Source: Stenotrophomonas maltophilia (GTDB taxonomy: Bacteria > Pseudomonadota > Gammaproteobacteria > Xanthomonadales > Xanthomonadaceae). From it: 23,542 bases of DNA. The stretch spans positions 1 through 23,542 of the forward strand of contig DGIP01000103.1 in NCBI GenBank assembly GCA_002386405.1. The letters run 5' to 3'. The notes under the pieces are model-generated. The model did not search any database. It had not been told where the DNA came from and was given only the letters and a program-made list of their open reading frames with translations. Each line of letters starts with the position of its first letter. The stretch's first letter is position 1. Of this stretch, positions 16,671-23,542 are shown one piece after another. Made by a program: the position numbers and the translations under genes.

Positions 16671-17402
16671 TCAGAGCTTGATCCTGCGGAAGACGAATTC
16701 AGGGATGGATTTGATGATGAACATGATGGCCCACCAGAAGCCGGGCAGGTACGCCACCGGGCGACGGCCGTCGATCGCCTTGGCGATGCCGGCAGCCACC
16801 TTGTCCGGGGTCGCCCACAGCGCGCCCTTCTTGAAGGCGGCGGTCATCGGCGTGTCGACGAAACCGGGTTTGATGGTCAGCACGTTCACCCCGGTCGGGC
16901 GCAGGCGCTGGCCCAGGCCGCTCAGGTAGGCGCTCACGGCGGCCTTGGCGCTGCCGTACAGATAGTTGCTGGCACGGCCGCGGTCGCCGGCAACCGACGA
17001 GATCACCGCCAGGGTCGCGCCGGACTGCAGGCGCTGGGCGAGCGCGGCGGCCAGCGCGATGGTCGAAGTGCCGTTGGTGGCGAACTCGCGCAGCGAAACC
17101 TCCACCGACGCGTCGCAGGCGCCCTGGTCGGGCAGCGTGCCGTGCGCGATCAGCACGGTGTCGATGCCACCCAGCGTGGTCCAGGCGGTGTCCAGTACCG
17201 CGGCGTGCGCGCCGATGTCGTTGACATCCAGCACCGCCGCGTCGACCTGCCGGGCCCCGCGCACGCGCAGGTCCGCCGCGATGGTGTCGAGCCGGGCGGC
17301 GTTGCGGGCGACAAGGAACACCGCGGCGGCGCGTGTGGCGTACACACGCGCAACGGCTTCGGCAATGGCCGATGTCGCACCAATGATCAGGATCTTCTGC
17401 AT
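16671..17402 (-). CDS. DprE2-like short-chain reductase
   Basis: 243 residues from the ATG at 17402, placed by the GGAG seven bases upstream that overlaps the previous stop; longer upstream reading lies in the DprE1-like gene. Classical SDR: IIGATSAIAEAVA at 6-18, ISS near 135, and the catalytic Tyr149-xxx-Lys153 in NYLYGSAK. The IIGATSAIA start and the C-terminal hydrophobic FWWAIMFIIKSIPEFVFRRIKL-type tail agree with DprE2, the decaprenylphosphoryl-2-keto-ribose reductase that uses NADH to complete the 2'-epimerisation of polyprenyl-phosphoryl-ribose to the arabinose form. A hydrophobic C-terminal end suits action at the inner leaflet. Directly preceded (2-base gap) by the DprE1-like gene, as in mycobacteria. 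The role is strongly supported by this pairing. Confidence 0.83.
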   Translation of the reverse strand: MQKILIIGATSAIAEAVARVYATRAAAVFLVARNAARLDTIAADLRVRGARQVDAAVLDVNDIGAHAAVLDTAWTTLGGIDTVLIAHGTLPDQGACDASVEVSLREFATNGTSTIALAAALAQRLQSGATLAVISSVAGDRGRASNYLYGSAKAAVSAYLSGLGQRLRPTGVNVLTIKPGFVDTPMTAAFKKGALWATPDKVAAGIAKAIDGRRPVAYLPGFWWAIMFIIKSIPEFVFRRIKL

Positions 17403-17404
17403 GC

Positions 17405-18712
17405 TCACTCCATGACCCGGCGCCAGAAGCCGGATGAGAATCGGGGGTCGATGAATCGGGAAAAGTGCTGCCACTGCGGGTAGGCCTGGCGGAACAGCGC
17501 GCCGCTCATGCGCGCATCCTTGGCCGCGTAGACCGCACCGCCGGCTTCGGCGACGATCGCGTCCAGCCGTTCCAGCATGCGGAACACCCCGGGCCCGTCG
17601 TTGGCGAAATCCAGCGCGAGGGTGGTGCCGGGGCGTGGGAAGGACAGCAACCCCGGCGAGGGTCGGTTGCCGAACTCCTTCAACACCGCCAGGAACGAAC
17701 CGCGCCCGCTGCGGGAAATCTCCGACAGCAGTGCCGCCGTCGCGTCGCGGGCGTGCTCCGGCGGCAGTACGCACTGGTGCTGCAGGAACCCCTGCGGCCC
17801 GTACATGCGGTTCCAGTGGTTGATGCCGTCGAGCGGATAGAAATAGCTCTGGTAGTGGCTGACGTGGCGTTGCCGGCGGGCCGGCTGCCGCCAGTAGTAC
17901 AACGTGTTGAACGGACGCAGCGTCAGCCTGTTAACCAGCGATACCGGCGGCACCAGCGGCATGCTGCGCCGGGGCGACGCCGACGGCGTGGCGGCCTGGG
18001 CGTTGCCCGGGGCGTGGTCGCCGCGCAGGAAATGCCCGCGGCCCAGCTGCCTGCCCTTGGCCAGGCAGTCGATCCACGCCACCGTGTATTCGAAGTCCGC
18101 GGCCGATTCACGCGAAAGCGCGAAGAAGTCATCCAGCCCATCGAAGCGGATCGATTCGGTCTCGATCCACGGTCCGGGAACGCGGCGCAGCTGCAGCTCG
18201 GCCCAGGTGACAAGGCCGGTAAGCCCCAAGCCGCCCACGGTGGCGGCAAACAGGCCGCTGTCATCGCGTGGGTCGAGCAGGTGGCGCGCGCCATCGCTGC
18301 GCAGCAGTTCCAGGCAGCGCACGTGGTGACCGAAGCTGCCGGCACGGTGGTGGTTCTTGCCATGCACGTCGTTGCCGATCGCACCGCCCACGGTGGCGTA
18401 CCGGGTGCCGGGGGTCACCGGCAGGAACCAGCCTGCCGGCAACGCCAGCTCGATGATCTCGGCCAGGGTCACGCCCGCCTCGCAGCGCAGCACGCCGCTG
18501 GCCGGGTCGAAGGCGATGAAGCGGTCCAGCGGCCGGGTCATCAGCAGCGTGCCACCGGGATTGAGGCAGCTGTCGCCGTAGCTGCGGCCATTGCCGTGCG
18601 GCAGCAGGGTGTCGGCCACGGTCGGCAGGTTGGCGGCGCGGTCACCCAGCGCGAGCAGCGTCTGCTGCACGCGTGGGTAGCGCCCCCACGACTGACCGCG
18701 CGCTGCACTCAT
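17405..18712 (-). CDS. DprE1-like FAD oxidase (polyprenylphosphoryl-ribose 2'-oxidase)
   Basis: 435 residues from the ATG at 18712 sharing ATGA with the UbiA stop; an upstream ATG at 18739 is less likely. A VAO/FAD_binding_4 flavoprotein with GNGRSYGD (40-47), FLPVTPGTRYATVGGAI (96-112) and NDVHGKNHHRAGSFGHHV (114-131), all hallmarks of DprE1, plus the C-terminal AKDAR with Lys398 at the place of the essential mycobacterial Lys418. DprE1 oxidises the 2'-hydroxyl of polyprenylphosphoryl-beta-D-ribose to the keto form for DprE2. At the place of the benzothiazinone-reactive cysteine (Cys387 of M. tuberculosis) this protein has Ala366 in TLALDF. No signal peptide. Alternative family members (alditol or gulonolactone oxidases) lack the HGKNHH block, so I favour the DprE1 role. 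Confidence 0.87.
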   Translation of the reverse strand: MSAARGQSWGRYPRVQQTLLALGDRAANLPTVADTLLPHGNGRSYGDSCLNPGGTLLMTRPLDRFIAFDPASGVLRCEAGVTLAEIIELALPAGWFLPVTPGTRYATVGGAIGNDVHGKNHHRAGSFGHHVRCLELLRSDGARHLLDPRDDSGLFAATVGGLGLTGLVTWAELQLRRVPGPWIETESIRFDGLDDFFALSRESAADFEYTVAWIDCLAKGRQLGRGHFLRGDHAPGNAQAATPSASPRRSMPLVPPVSLVNRLTLRPFNTLYYWRQPARRQRHVSHYQSYFYPLDGINHWNRMYGPQGFLQHQCVLPPEHARDATAALLSEISRSGRGSFLAVLKEFGNRPSPGLLSFPRPGTTLALDFANDGPGVFRMLERLDAIVAEAGGAVYAAKDARMSGALFRQAYPQWQHFSRFIDPRFSSGFWRRVME

Positions 18713-20127
18713 ATCGCGGCGAGCACGATCAGCACGCACAGGCTGATGACCACCTGGCTGCCACGGTCGGTGGCGGCGAACACGATGGGATCATCATGCA
18801 TGGCGCCACGGTGGGCCACGATCCACATGCGGCTCACCCAGTACAGCAGCATGGGGCAGAGCAGCCACAGCACCTTGGGGTGGCTGTACAGCGCCAGGCT
18901 TTCCGGGCTGTTGATGTACAGCGCGAACACCGCCACGCCGATGTAGCCCGCGGCCGCACCCAGTGACTGCACCAGCGGCAGGTCGGACACCGAATAGCCG
19001 CGCCCGATCGCCATTTCCTTGCCACTGGCCAGCGCCGAGGCCAGCTCGGTGTAGCGCTTGAGCATGGCCAGGCTGAGGAACACGAACATGGAGAATGCCA
19101 GCAGCCAGAACGACAGTTCCGAGCCGATCGCCACCGTACCGCCGATGATGCGCACGGTGTACAGCGCGGCCAGCAGGACCACGTCGATCATCACGATGCG
19201 CTTGAGCTTGAGCGAATAGCTCAGGGTCATCACGAAGTAGCACAACAACACCCCGGCGAACTCCACGCTGCACACCAGCGCCAGCGCGAAACCGGCCAGC
19301 GTGATCAGCGGCGCCACCAGCAGGCCGTGCAGCAGCGGCAGGGTGCCGGCCGCGAACGGGCGCTTGCGCTTGCGCGGGTGCATCCGGTCCGGGGTGAGGT
19401 CGAGCAGGTCGTTGAGCAGGTATACGCCCGAGGCACACAGGCCGAAGGCCAGGAAGGCCACGCCGGCATCGACCAGGGCCGCCGGGTCCAGGAAACGATG
19501 CGCGGTCAGCAGCGGCACCAGCACCAGCAGGTTCTTCAGCCACTGGTAGATGCGCAGCGCCTTGATCCAGGTCATCAGGCCGCCGTTGCGGGCGGGCAGG
19601 TGCGCCAGCACCTCGGTGCGCTGGGCGGCATCACGGACCAGGCCGGCCCCGTTGTTGACCACGATCGCCCCGCCCGCACGGGCCCACACGTCCAGGTCGA
19701 CGCGACCATTGCCCATGTAGTCGAAGCCGCGTTCGCCGAAGCGTTCGGCCAGCGCGCCGCCCTTGTTGTGCCCGGACAGGTTGGTCCTGCCGTCGCTGGC
19801 GATGACCTCTTCGAACAGGCCAAGGTGGTCGGCGATGGGCTGCACCAGCAGCTGGTCAGAGGCCGTGCACAGCACGCGCGGCCGCTGCGTGGTGGCGCGC
19901 AGGATCTCCAGCACGCGCTCGTCGTAAGGCAGGGTCTCGGCCGGCAGCTGCACGCGGGACGCCAGCTGGCGCTTCACATGGGCCTTGCCGCGCAGCAGCC
20001 AGAACGGGAGGAGGAAGAGGTAGAGCGGGTTGCGTGCCAGCAGGGCCAGCAGCGATTCGTACAGGATGTCGCTGCGCAGCAGCGTACCGTCGAGATCCAC
20101 GCAGAGCGCACGGGATTCAGGGGTCAA
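18709..20127 (-). CDS. HAD phosphatase-UbiA fusion, DPPR-synthase-like
   Basis: 472 residues. Residues 1 to about 175 are a HAD-family phosphatase (nucleophile Asp11 and Asp13 in VDLDGT, Thr88, Lys122, acidic motif near Asp144). Residues about 185-472 are a UbiA prenyltransferase with eight or nine spans, the first Asp motif NDLLDLTPD (Asp240, Asp243, Asp247) and the second region YSLKLKRIVMID...LYTVRIIGG, which resembles decaprenyl-phosphate phosphoribosyltransferase (Rv3806c) more than quinone-type UbiA. Proposed job: attach 5-phosphoribose from PRPP to undecaprenyl phosphate, then remove the 5-phosphate with the fused HAD domain, giving polyprenylphosphoryl-ribose for DprE1. In mycobacteria the phosphatase is proposed to be a separate protein, Rv3807c. 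The start is TTG, chosen because a strong TAGGAG lies nine bases upstream and the protein begins one short segment before the HAD nucleophile. Confidence 0.85.
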   Translation of the reverse strand: MTPESRALCVDLDGTLLRSDILYESLLALLARNPLYLFLLPFWLLRGKAHVKRQLASRVQLPAETLPYDERVLEILRATTQRPRVLCTASDQLLVQPIADHLGLFEEVIASDGRTNLSGHNKGGALAERFGERGFDYMGNGRVDLDVWARAGGAIVVNNGAGLVRDAAQRTEVLAHLPARNGGLMTWIKALRIYQWLKNLLVLVPLLTAHRFLDPAALVDAGVAFLAFGLCASGVYLLNDLLDLTPDRMHPRKRKRPFAAGTLPLLHGLLVAPLITLAGFALALVCSVEFAGVLLCYFVMTLSYSLKLKRIVMIDVVLLAALYTVRIIGGTVAIGSELSFWLLAFSMFVFLSLAMLKRYTELASALASGKEMAIGRGYSVSDLPLVQSLGAAAGYIGVAVFALYINSPESLALYSHPKVLWLLCPMLLYWVSRMWIVAHRGAMHDDPIVFAATDRGSQVVISLCVLIVLAAI

Positions 20128-20142
20128 AGCGGGGAACTCCTA
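20125..20142 (-). promoter_or_regulatory. Strong ribosome site setting a TTG start of the HAD-UbiA gene
   Basis: On the minus strand TAGGAG (20137-20142) precedes the TTG start codon (20125-20127) by nine bases. No in-frame ATG lies at a suitable distance before the HAD nucleophile Asp11, so this site decides the start. A rare TTG start with a strong site often tunes expression of a membrane enzyme. Confidence 0.7.
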
Positions 20143-20209
20143 CGGCGCAGGGGGACGGGGATGAACAGGGGGCAATCGCGTCGCGGATTATGGCAGGAGC
20201 TGTGTGACG

Positions 20210-21214
20210 CTAGTGCGTGTCGTTGCGGCTTGCCTGCAGTTCCAGCCCGAGCATGGCCAGCATGCCGACCACGATGGCCAGCCAGAGCGTGGCCAGGCGG
20301 ATGCCGATGGCGAGGGTGAGCGCCACGTCCAGCGGGGCGCCCAGCGCCGCCAGCATCAGCACGATCGCCGCTTCGGTGGTGCCCACGCCGCCGGGCACGA
20401 ACGACGCGGCACCGGCCAGCATCGCCAGCGGGTAAATGCCCAGCGCGTGCTGCCAGGCCAGCGGCACTCCCATCGCAAGGCACAGGCCGGCAAAGGCGGC
20501 AGCACTGAGCAGCCATGCCGACGTGCCCAGCGCCAGGCCGGGCAACAGCACCCGGGGTCGCAGCAGGGGACCGGCCTGGCCCAGGCCGTCAACCAGGAAA
20601 TGGGCCAGCTGGCGCGGCCGGGTGCCGGGCATCCGCGCGGCCAGGGACGAGAGCAGCGCGCGCAGCCGCGGCCAGCGGCTCGCCAGGCACAGCACTGCCA
20701 GCGCTGCCAGCACCAGGCCGGCGAGGGTGCCGAACACGGGAACCAGTGCAGCGGCCGCCATGCCCAGCACGGTCAGGATCGCGAGGTCCTGGCCGCGTTC
20801 GTAGATGAACGTGCCCAGCACCGTGCTGGGTGGCACCGCCATGCGACCGAAGTAGCGGATGCGCAGCAGCTCGCCGGCCTTGCCGGGGGAGACGGTGAAG
20901 GCGAAGCCGGCCAGGTAGGCCTGCAGTCCCTTGCGCCATGGGATGTCGGTATGGCCTTGCGCACGCAACGCCAGGTGCCAGCGCTGGTAGCGCAGCATGA
21001 AGCTGCACAGCACCAGGGCCACGCACGCCAGCAAGGGGCCGCCCAGTTCCGCCAACCGGGCAAGGATGCCGCTGCCCCGGTCGATGTAGAGCAGCAGGGC
21101 CACGTACAGCGCACTGGTGGCCAGCAGGAACAGGGCGGATCGCTGTCGCTGCGGACGCATGCGGGGGCTCTGCTCGGGGAAGCGCGACAGCTTACCCGAA
21201 GCGAAACCCCGCAT
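20210..21214 (-). CDS. LPG-synthase-TM/UPF0104-family membrane protein (flippase-like)
   Basis: 334 residues as read, or 316 if the in-frame ATG at 21160 (MRPQRQRSALF...) is used; the shorter form gives the usual basic start right before TM1, and neither has a good Shine-Dalgarno sequence. About eight spans. Two family signatures are clear: SPGKAGELLRIRYFGR (near 105) and the FVPGGVGTTEAA element (near 280), both typical of PF03706, the flippase-like domain found in MprF and in archaeal AglD. Members are thought to move phospholipids or polyprenyl-linked sugars. It starts 15 bases after the LtaS-like gene and is followed by the HAD-UbiA gene after an 82-base gap. It may be a second lipid-carrier translocase of the pathway. 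The function is unproven. Confidence 0.8.
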   Translation of the reverse strand: MRGFASGKLSRFPEQSPRMRPQRQRSALFLLATSALYVALLLYIDRGSGILARLAELGGPLLACVALVLCSFMLRYQRWHLALRAQGHTDIPWRKGLQAYLAGFAFTVSPGKAGELLRIRYFGRMAVPPSTVLGTFIYERGQDLAILTVLGMAAAALVPVFGTLAGLVLAALAVLCLASRWPRLRALLSSLAARMPGTRPRQLAHFLVDGLGQAGPLLRPRVLLPGLALGTSAWLLSAAAFAGLCLAMGVPLAWQHALGIYPLAMLAGAASFVPGGVGTTEAAIVLMLAALGAPLDVALTLAIGIRLATLWLAIVVGMLAMLGLELQASRNDTH

Positions 21215-21229
21215 GCGCCGGGACGGGCG

Positions 21230-22996
21230 TCAGTGGCTGCCGATCACCACGTCCATCGACTTGTAGCGCTCGATCATTTCCTTGCCCTTCCTGAAGTACG
21301 GCTTTTCGTCTTCGGGCAGGTAGAACAGGGAATAGGAGCGTTCGGCCGCGGTCAGGATGTACTCGTTGCCGACGTTGCTGATCCGGTCCAGCGCACAGGT
21401 TTCAAACAGGGTGCAGCCCAGGAACAGGTTGCGGCCGTTGCGTGCGCCGACCATGCTCAGCACGGTCGGGGCAAGGTCCAGCGAGTTCTTGCCGGCCACG
21501 TCCACCACGGCGTGCTGCATGCCCTTCCAGTACATCAGCATCGGGATGGTGTCCACGAAGTAGGTCGGCACGCGCGGGTCGGCGCGGAACACATTGGGCT
21601 CCGGGAACGTGGCATGGTCGGCGGTGATGATCAGCACGGTGTTCTCGTGCAGCGGGCTGGCCTTGAAGCGCGCCACGAACTCACCGATGTCATGGTCATA
21701 GCTGTGGAAGCGGTTCAACATCGTGTTGCCACCGTCGCCGTACTTGTGGTCGCCATCCAGGAACGCATGGGTCTGGAAGTTGTAGGCGGCGGCGAAGAAC
21801 GGCTTGTCGCGCGGCTGGCCTTCCAGCTCGCTCAGCATCGCGCTGAACAGGTCGGCGTCGGTCAGCACCTTGGGCGGCTCGGTGGAGGCGCCGCCCAGGT
21901 GGCGCTTGTGCAGGTAGTCGCGCCCCAGCGTGCGGTCGAAGCCCAGGGTGTCGATCATCTTGTTGAGGAACGCCTGCTGCGACAGGAAGAACATGCTGCT
22001 GTAGCCCTGGCCGCGCAGGATGTCCGCCAGGCTGACGCGGGCAACGGCATTGACGTCGCCGGACACGTCGCGCTCACCGTTGCCGGTGCCTTCCTTGTTG
22101 TAGCCGTCCACCTGCTGGTGGCCCGAGGTCAGCTGGCCGCGCAGGCCGCGGAAGGTTGCCGCGGTGTGGTTGTAGTAGTTGGTGAACACCAGCGACTCGC
22201 TGGCCAGGCGGTCCAGGTTCGGCATCAGTCCCGGGTGGGCACCGTCGTAGGTTTCCATCCAGCGCGCGGACATGCCTTCGGTGAAGATGACCAGCACGTT
22301 CGGCTTGGTCGGCAGGCCCTGCGCATAGCGGGCCGGGAATCCGTCCACATAGGTGTTCTCGCGCAGGAATTCGGCCCGCACCTTGTTCAACTGGACGGCG
22401 CTGAGCTGCGCCGGCGCGTTCATGCCGGCATAGGTGGCCACCGTCCGCACGAACGAGGAAACCGGCGCTTCGCCGCTGTCCACGACGATGCCGCGCGCCA
22501 CCGGCTGGTGGAACACGATACCCACGTAGACCAGGGCGATCGCACTGATGGCGGTCGCGGTCTGCGGGATGTTCCAGCGCGGGGCAGTATTGCGGGAGAA
22601 GAAGGCATGCAGGCAGAACGCCGACAGGAACCCGCCCAGAAGGGCGTAGATGCCATTGAAGGAGATCAGCCCGGTCACTTCCTGGTTGGCCAGGGCGATC
22701 GGCGGCACCAGGCCACCCGAAATCCAGACCGAGTACAGCTGCGCGGTGTAGATGCAACCGATGGCAGCGGCCGCGACCAGCCCGGGCAGGCGCAGCAGCC
22801 AGCGGCTGGGCATCAGGGCCATGCGGGTCAGCAGGTCGAGCAGCGCCAGTTCAAGGGCGCAGGTGAACGCGAACCGGGCCAGGTCGGCCGTTGCGTAGAA
22901 GGGTTGCATCCGCACCAGCAGGGCGGCGGTGATGCAGGCGGCGACGGCGGTGCCCCAGGTGGGCACGTGGCGGAAAAAGAATGATTGTTCGTTCAT
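21230..22996 (-). CDS. LtaS-type membrane phosphotransferase (sulfatase superfamily)
   Basis: 588 residues. Four or five hydrophobic spans in residues 1-165 anchor a large periplasmic alkaline-phosphatase-superfamily domain from about 232. Visible active-site parts are KPNVLVIFTEGMS (metal-binding Glu240), the nucleophile region NHTAATFRG (most likely Thr281), NFQTHAF (His410) and TADHATF (Asp460, His461). Relatives are lipoteichoic-acid synthase, OpgB and phosphoethanolamine transferases, which move phosphoglycerol or phosphoethanolamine from phospholipids to glycans in the periplasm. Here it may put such a group on the O-polysaccharide, lipid A-core or osmoregulated glucan. It is the first gene of the minus-strand operon, with a likely promoter about 100 bases upstream. 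A frame on the opposite strand of 926 codons is a GC-rich shadow. The donor group cannot be told from sequence. Confidence 0.85.
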   Translation of the reverse strand: MNEQSFFFRHVPTWGTAVAACITAALLVRMQPFYATADLARFAFTCALELALLDLLTRMALMPSRWLLRLPGLVAAAAIGCIYTAQLYSVWISGGLVPPIALANQEVTGLISFNGIYALLGGFLSAFCLHAFFSRNTAPRWNIPQTATAISAIALVYVGIVFHQPVARGIVVDSGEAPVSSFVRTVATYAGMNAPAQLSAVQLNKVRAEFLRENTYVDGFPARYAQGLPTKPNVLVIFTEGMSARWMETYDGAHPGLMPNLDRLASESLVFTNYYNHTAATFRGLRGQLTSGHQQVDGYNKEGTGNGERDVSGDVNAVARVSLADILRGQGYSSMFFLSQQAFLNKMIDTLGFDRTLGRDYLHKRHLGGASTEPPKVLTDADLFSAMLSELEGQPRDKPFFAAAYNFQTHAFLDGDHKYGDGGNTMLNRFHSYDHDIGEFVARFKASPLHENTVLIITADHATFPEPNVFRADPRVPTYFVDTIPMLMYWKGMQHAVVDVAGKNSLDLAPTVLSMVGARNGRNLFLGCTLFETCALDRISNVGNEYILTAAERSYSLFYLPEDEKPYFRKGKEMIERYKSMDVVIGSH

Positions 22997-23096
22997 GCTC
23001 AGCGTTCAGGGAAAGTAACTCCCTGCTAATCCCCTGTGTGTGACCCGGATGCCGTGAATCAGAAGCAACCGAAAGCATCCTTGCGGCGAACGCGGG

Positions 23097-23125
23097 ATAA
23101 TACGCCGTTGTCACGCCGCTGACAC
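23097..23125 (-). promoter_or_regulatory. Candidate sigma70 promoter of the minus-strand operon
   Basis: On the minus strand GTGTCA (23120-23125, 4 of 6 matches to TTGACA) and TATTAT (23097-23102, 5 of 6 matches to TATAAT) are separated by exactly 17 bases. They lie about 100 bases upstream of the LtaS-like start, inside a comparatively AT-rich 200-base spacer, and downstream of the etfA terminator. A small 6-bp hairpin (CAGGGA/TCCCTG, near 23009-23027) lies in the presumed leader close to the start codon. By eye only. Confidence 0.4.
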
Positions 23126-23204
23126 ATGAGGAAAGTAATATTCAAAGGTTTTTCAAAACAACCTGAATACGACAGCGCTGTGGGGATAATCCCTACATTT
23201 CAAT

Positions 23205-23240
23205 AAAAAAGGCCGGATTCTGTCGAATCCGACCTCTTTT
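23205..23240 (-). terminator. Rho-independent terminator of etfA
   Basis: On the minus strand GGTCGGATTC, loop GACA, GAATCCGGCC forms a 10-bp stem with one G-T wobble and is followed directly by TTTTTT. It lies about 20 bases after the etfA stop. The opposite strand has a C-A mismatch in the stem, so it works best for etfA transcripts. It insulates the polysaccharide island from the conserved flank. Confidence 0.85.
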
Positions 23241-23260
23241 CTGCGGCATGACGCGATGCG

Positions 23261-23542
23261 TCAGAGCGCTTTTTCCAGCTCCGGCAGCAGGGTGAACAGG
23301 TCGCCCACCAGGCCGATATCGGCAATCTCGAAAATCGGCGAATCCGGGTCCTTGTTGATCGCCACGATGGTGCCGGCGTCCTTGATCCCGGTCAGGTGCT
23401 GGATGGCACCACTGATGCCCACCGCCACGTACAGCTCCGGCGAAATGATCTTGCCGGTCTGGCCCACCTGCAGGTCGCTGGGCACGTAGCCGGCGTCCAC
23501 CGCGGCGCGCGAAGCACCCACGGCGGCACCCAGCTTGTCGGC
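23261..23542 (-). CDS. etfA: Electron transfer flavoprotein alpha subunit, C-terminal part (runs off the window)
   Basis: The last 93 residues of EtfA plus stop; the gene continues past the right edge. The segment carries the FAD-binding signature of the alpha subunit: [21 protein letters not shown], then [20 protein letters not shown], then [28 protein letters not shown]. EtfA with EtfB passes electrons from acyl-CoA and related dehydrogenases to the ubiquinone pool. It is the conserved right border of the xanthomonad LPS island, the counterpart to metB on the left. In xanthomonads etfB and dTDP-rhamnose genes are commonly found beyond this border, but they are outside the window. Confidence 0.96.
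   Translation of the reverse strand, partial: ADKLGAAVGASRAAVDAGYVPSDLQVGQTGKIISPELYVAVGISGAIQHLTGIKDAGTIVAINKDPDSPIFEIADIGLVGDLFTLLPELEKAL

Noticed and set aside
20204..22984. 926-codon open frame on the plus strand
   Set aside because: It is opposite the LtaS-like and UPF0104 genes, which have clear active-site and family motifs; its composition (Gln/His/Arg/Gly) is that of an antisense shadow.
22851..23114. Small minus-strand frame upstream of and overlapping the LtaS-like start
   Set aside because: Half of it lies in another frame of the LtaS-like gene and the rest in the promoter spacer; no domain or ribosome site.
1..23542. CRISPR arrays, tRNA/rRNA genes, insertion sequences, integrases
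   Set aside because: No regularly spaced direct repeats, no tRNA-like cloverleaf in the spacers and no transposase or integrase motifs were seen on either strand.

Overview
The window reads as a chromosomal segment of a high-GC gammaproteobacterium of the family Xanthomonadaceae, most likely Stenotrophomonas. Codon use is strongly G/C-ending, a short hairpin at the left edge has the GTAG-type REP form typical of Stenotrophomonas maltophilia, and the layout is the classic xanthomonad one: a variable surface-polysaccharide island between the transsulfuration gene metB and the electron-transfer-flavoprotein gene etfA.

Left flank (1-2788, + strand): cystathionine beta-synthase and a cystathionine gamma-synthase/lyase, ordinary sulfur amino-acid genes. 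Plus-strand O-polysaccharide genes (2828-10108): Wzm and Wzt (ABC-transporter export, Wzt with an extra carbohydrate-binding-type C-terminus), a hexapeptide acetyltransferase, a 1055-residue protein combining methyltransferase, long coiled coil and glycosyltransferase regions, and a WsaF-like GT4 glycosyltransferase. These genes overlap by 4-14 bp (11 bp wzm/wzt, 4 bp wzt/acetyltransferase, 14 bp acetyltransferase/fusion, 4 bp fusion/GT4), so they form one translationally coupled unit. It is followed by a small lipoprotein gene and two tandem paralogous multi-pass membrane proteins with a GT-C-like 'WAEDG' loop (10585-14476).

Minus-strand operon (13994-22996), read from right to left: an LtaS-type phosphotransferase, an LPG-synthase-TM/UPF0104-type flippase-like protein, a HAD-UbiA fusion, a DprE1-like FAD oxidase, a DprE2-like reductase, an NAD-dependent epimerase-like SDR, an FAD amine-oxidase-like protein and a GtrA-family protein. 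HAD-UbiA + DprE1 + DprE2 + GtrA is the gene set that makes and moves polyprenyl-phosphoryl-D-arabinofuranose in mycobacteria. The inference is that this locus makes a lipid-linked pentofuranose, moves it across the inner membrane, and has it used in the periplasm by the two GT-C-like proteins, to decorate the O-polysaccharide or another acceptor such as pilin.

The two operons converge with no spacer. The second GT-C-like gene has lost the stop codon its paralogue keeps and stays open across the whole gtrA gene in antisense. The right edge holds a rho-independent terminator and the 3' end of etfA. I saw no tRNA, rRNA, CRISPR array, insertion sequence or integrase.
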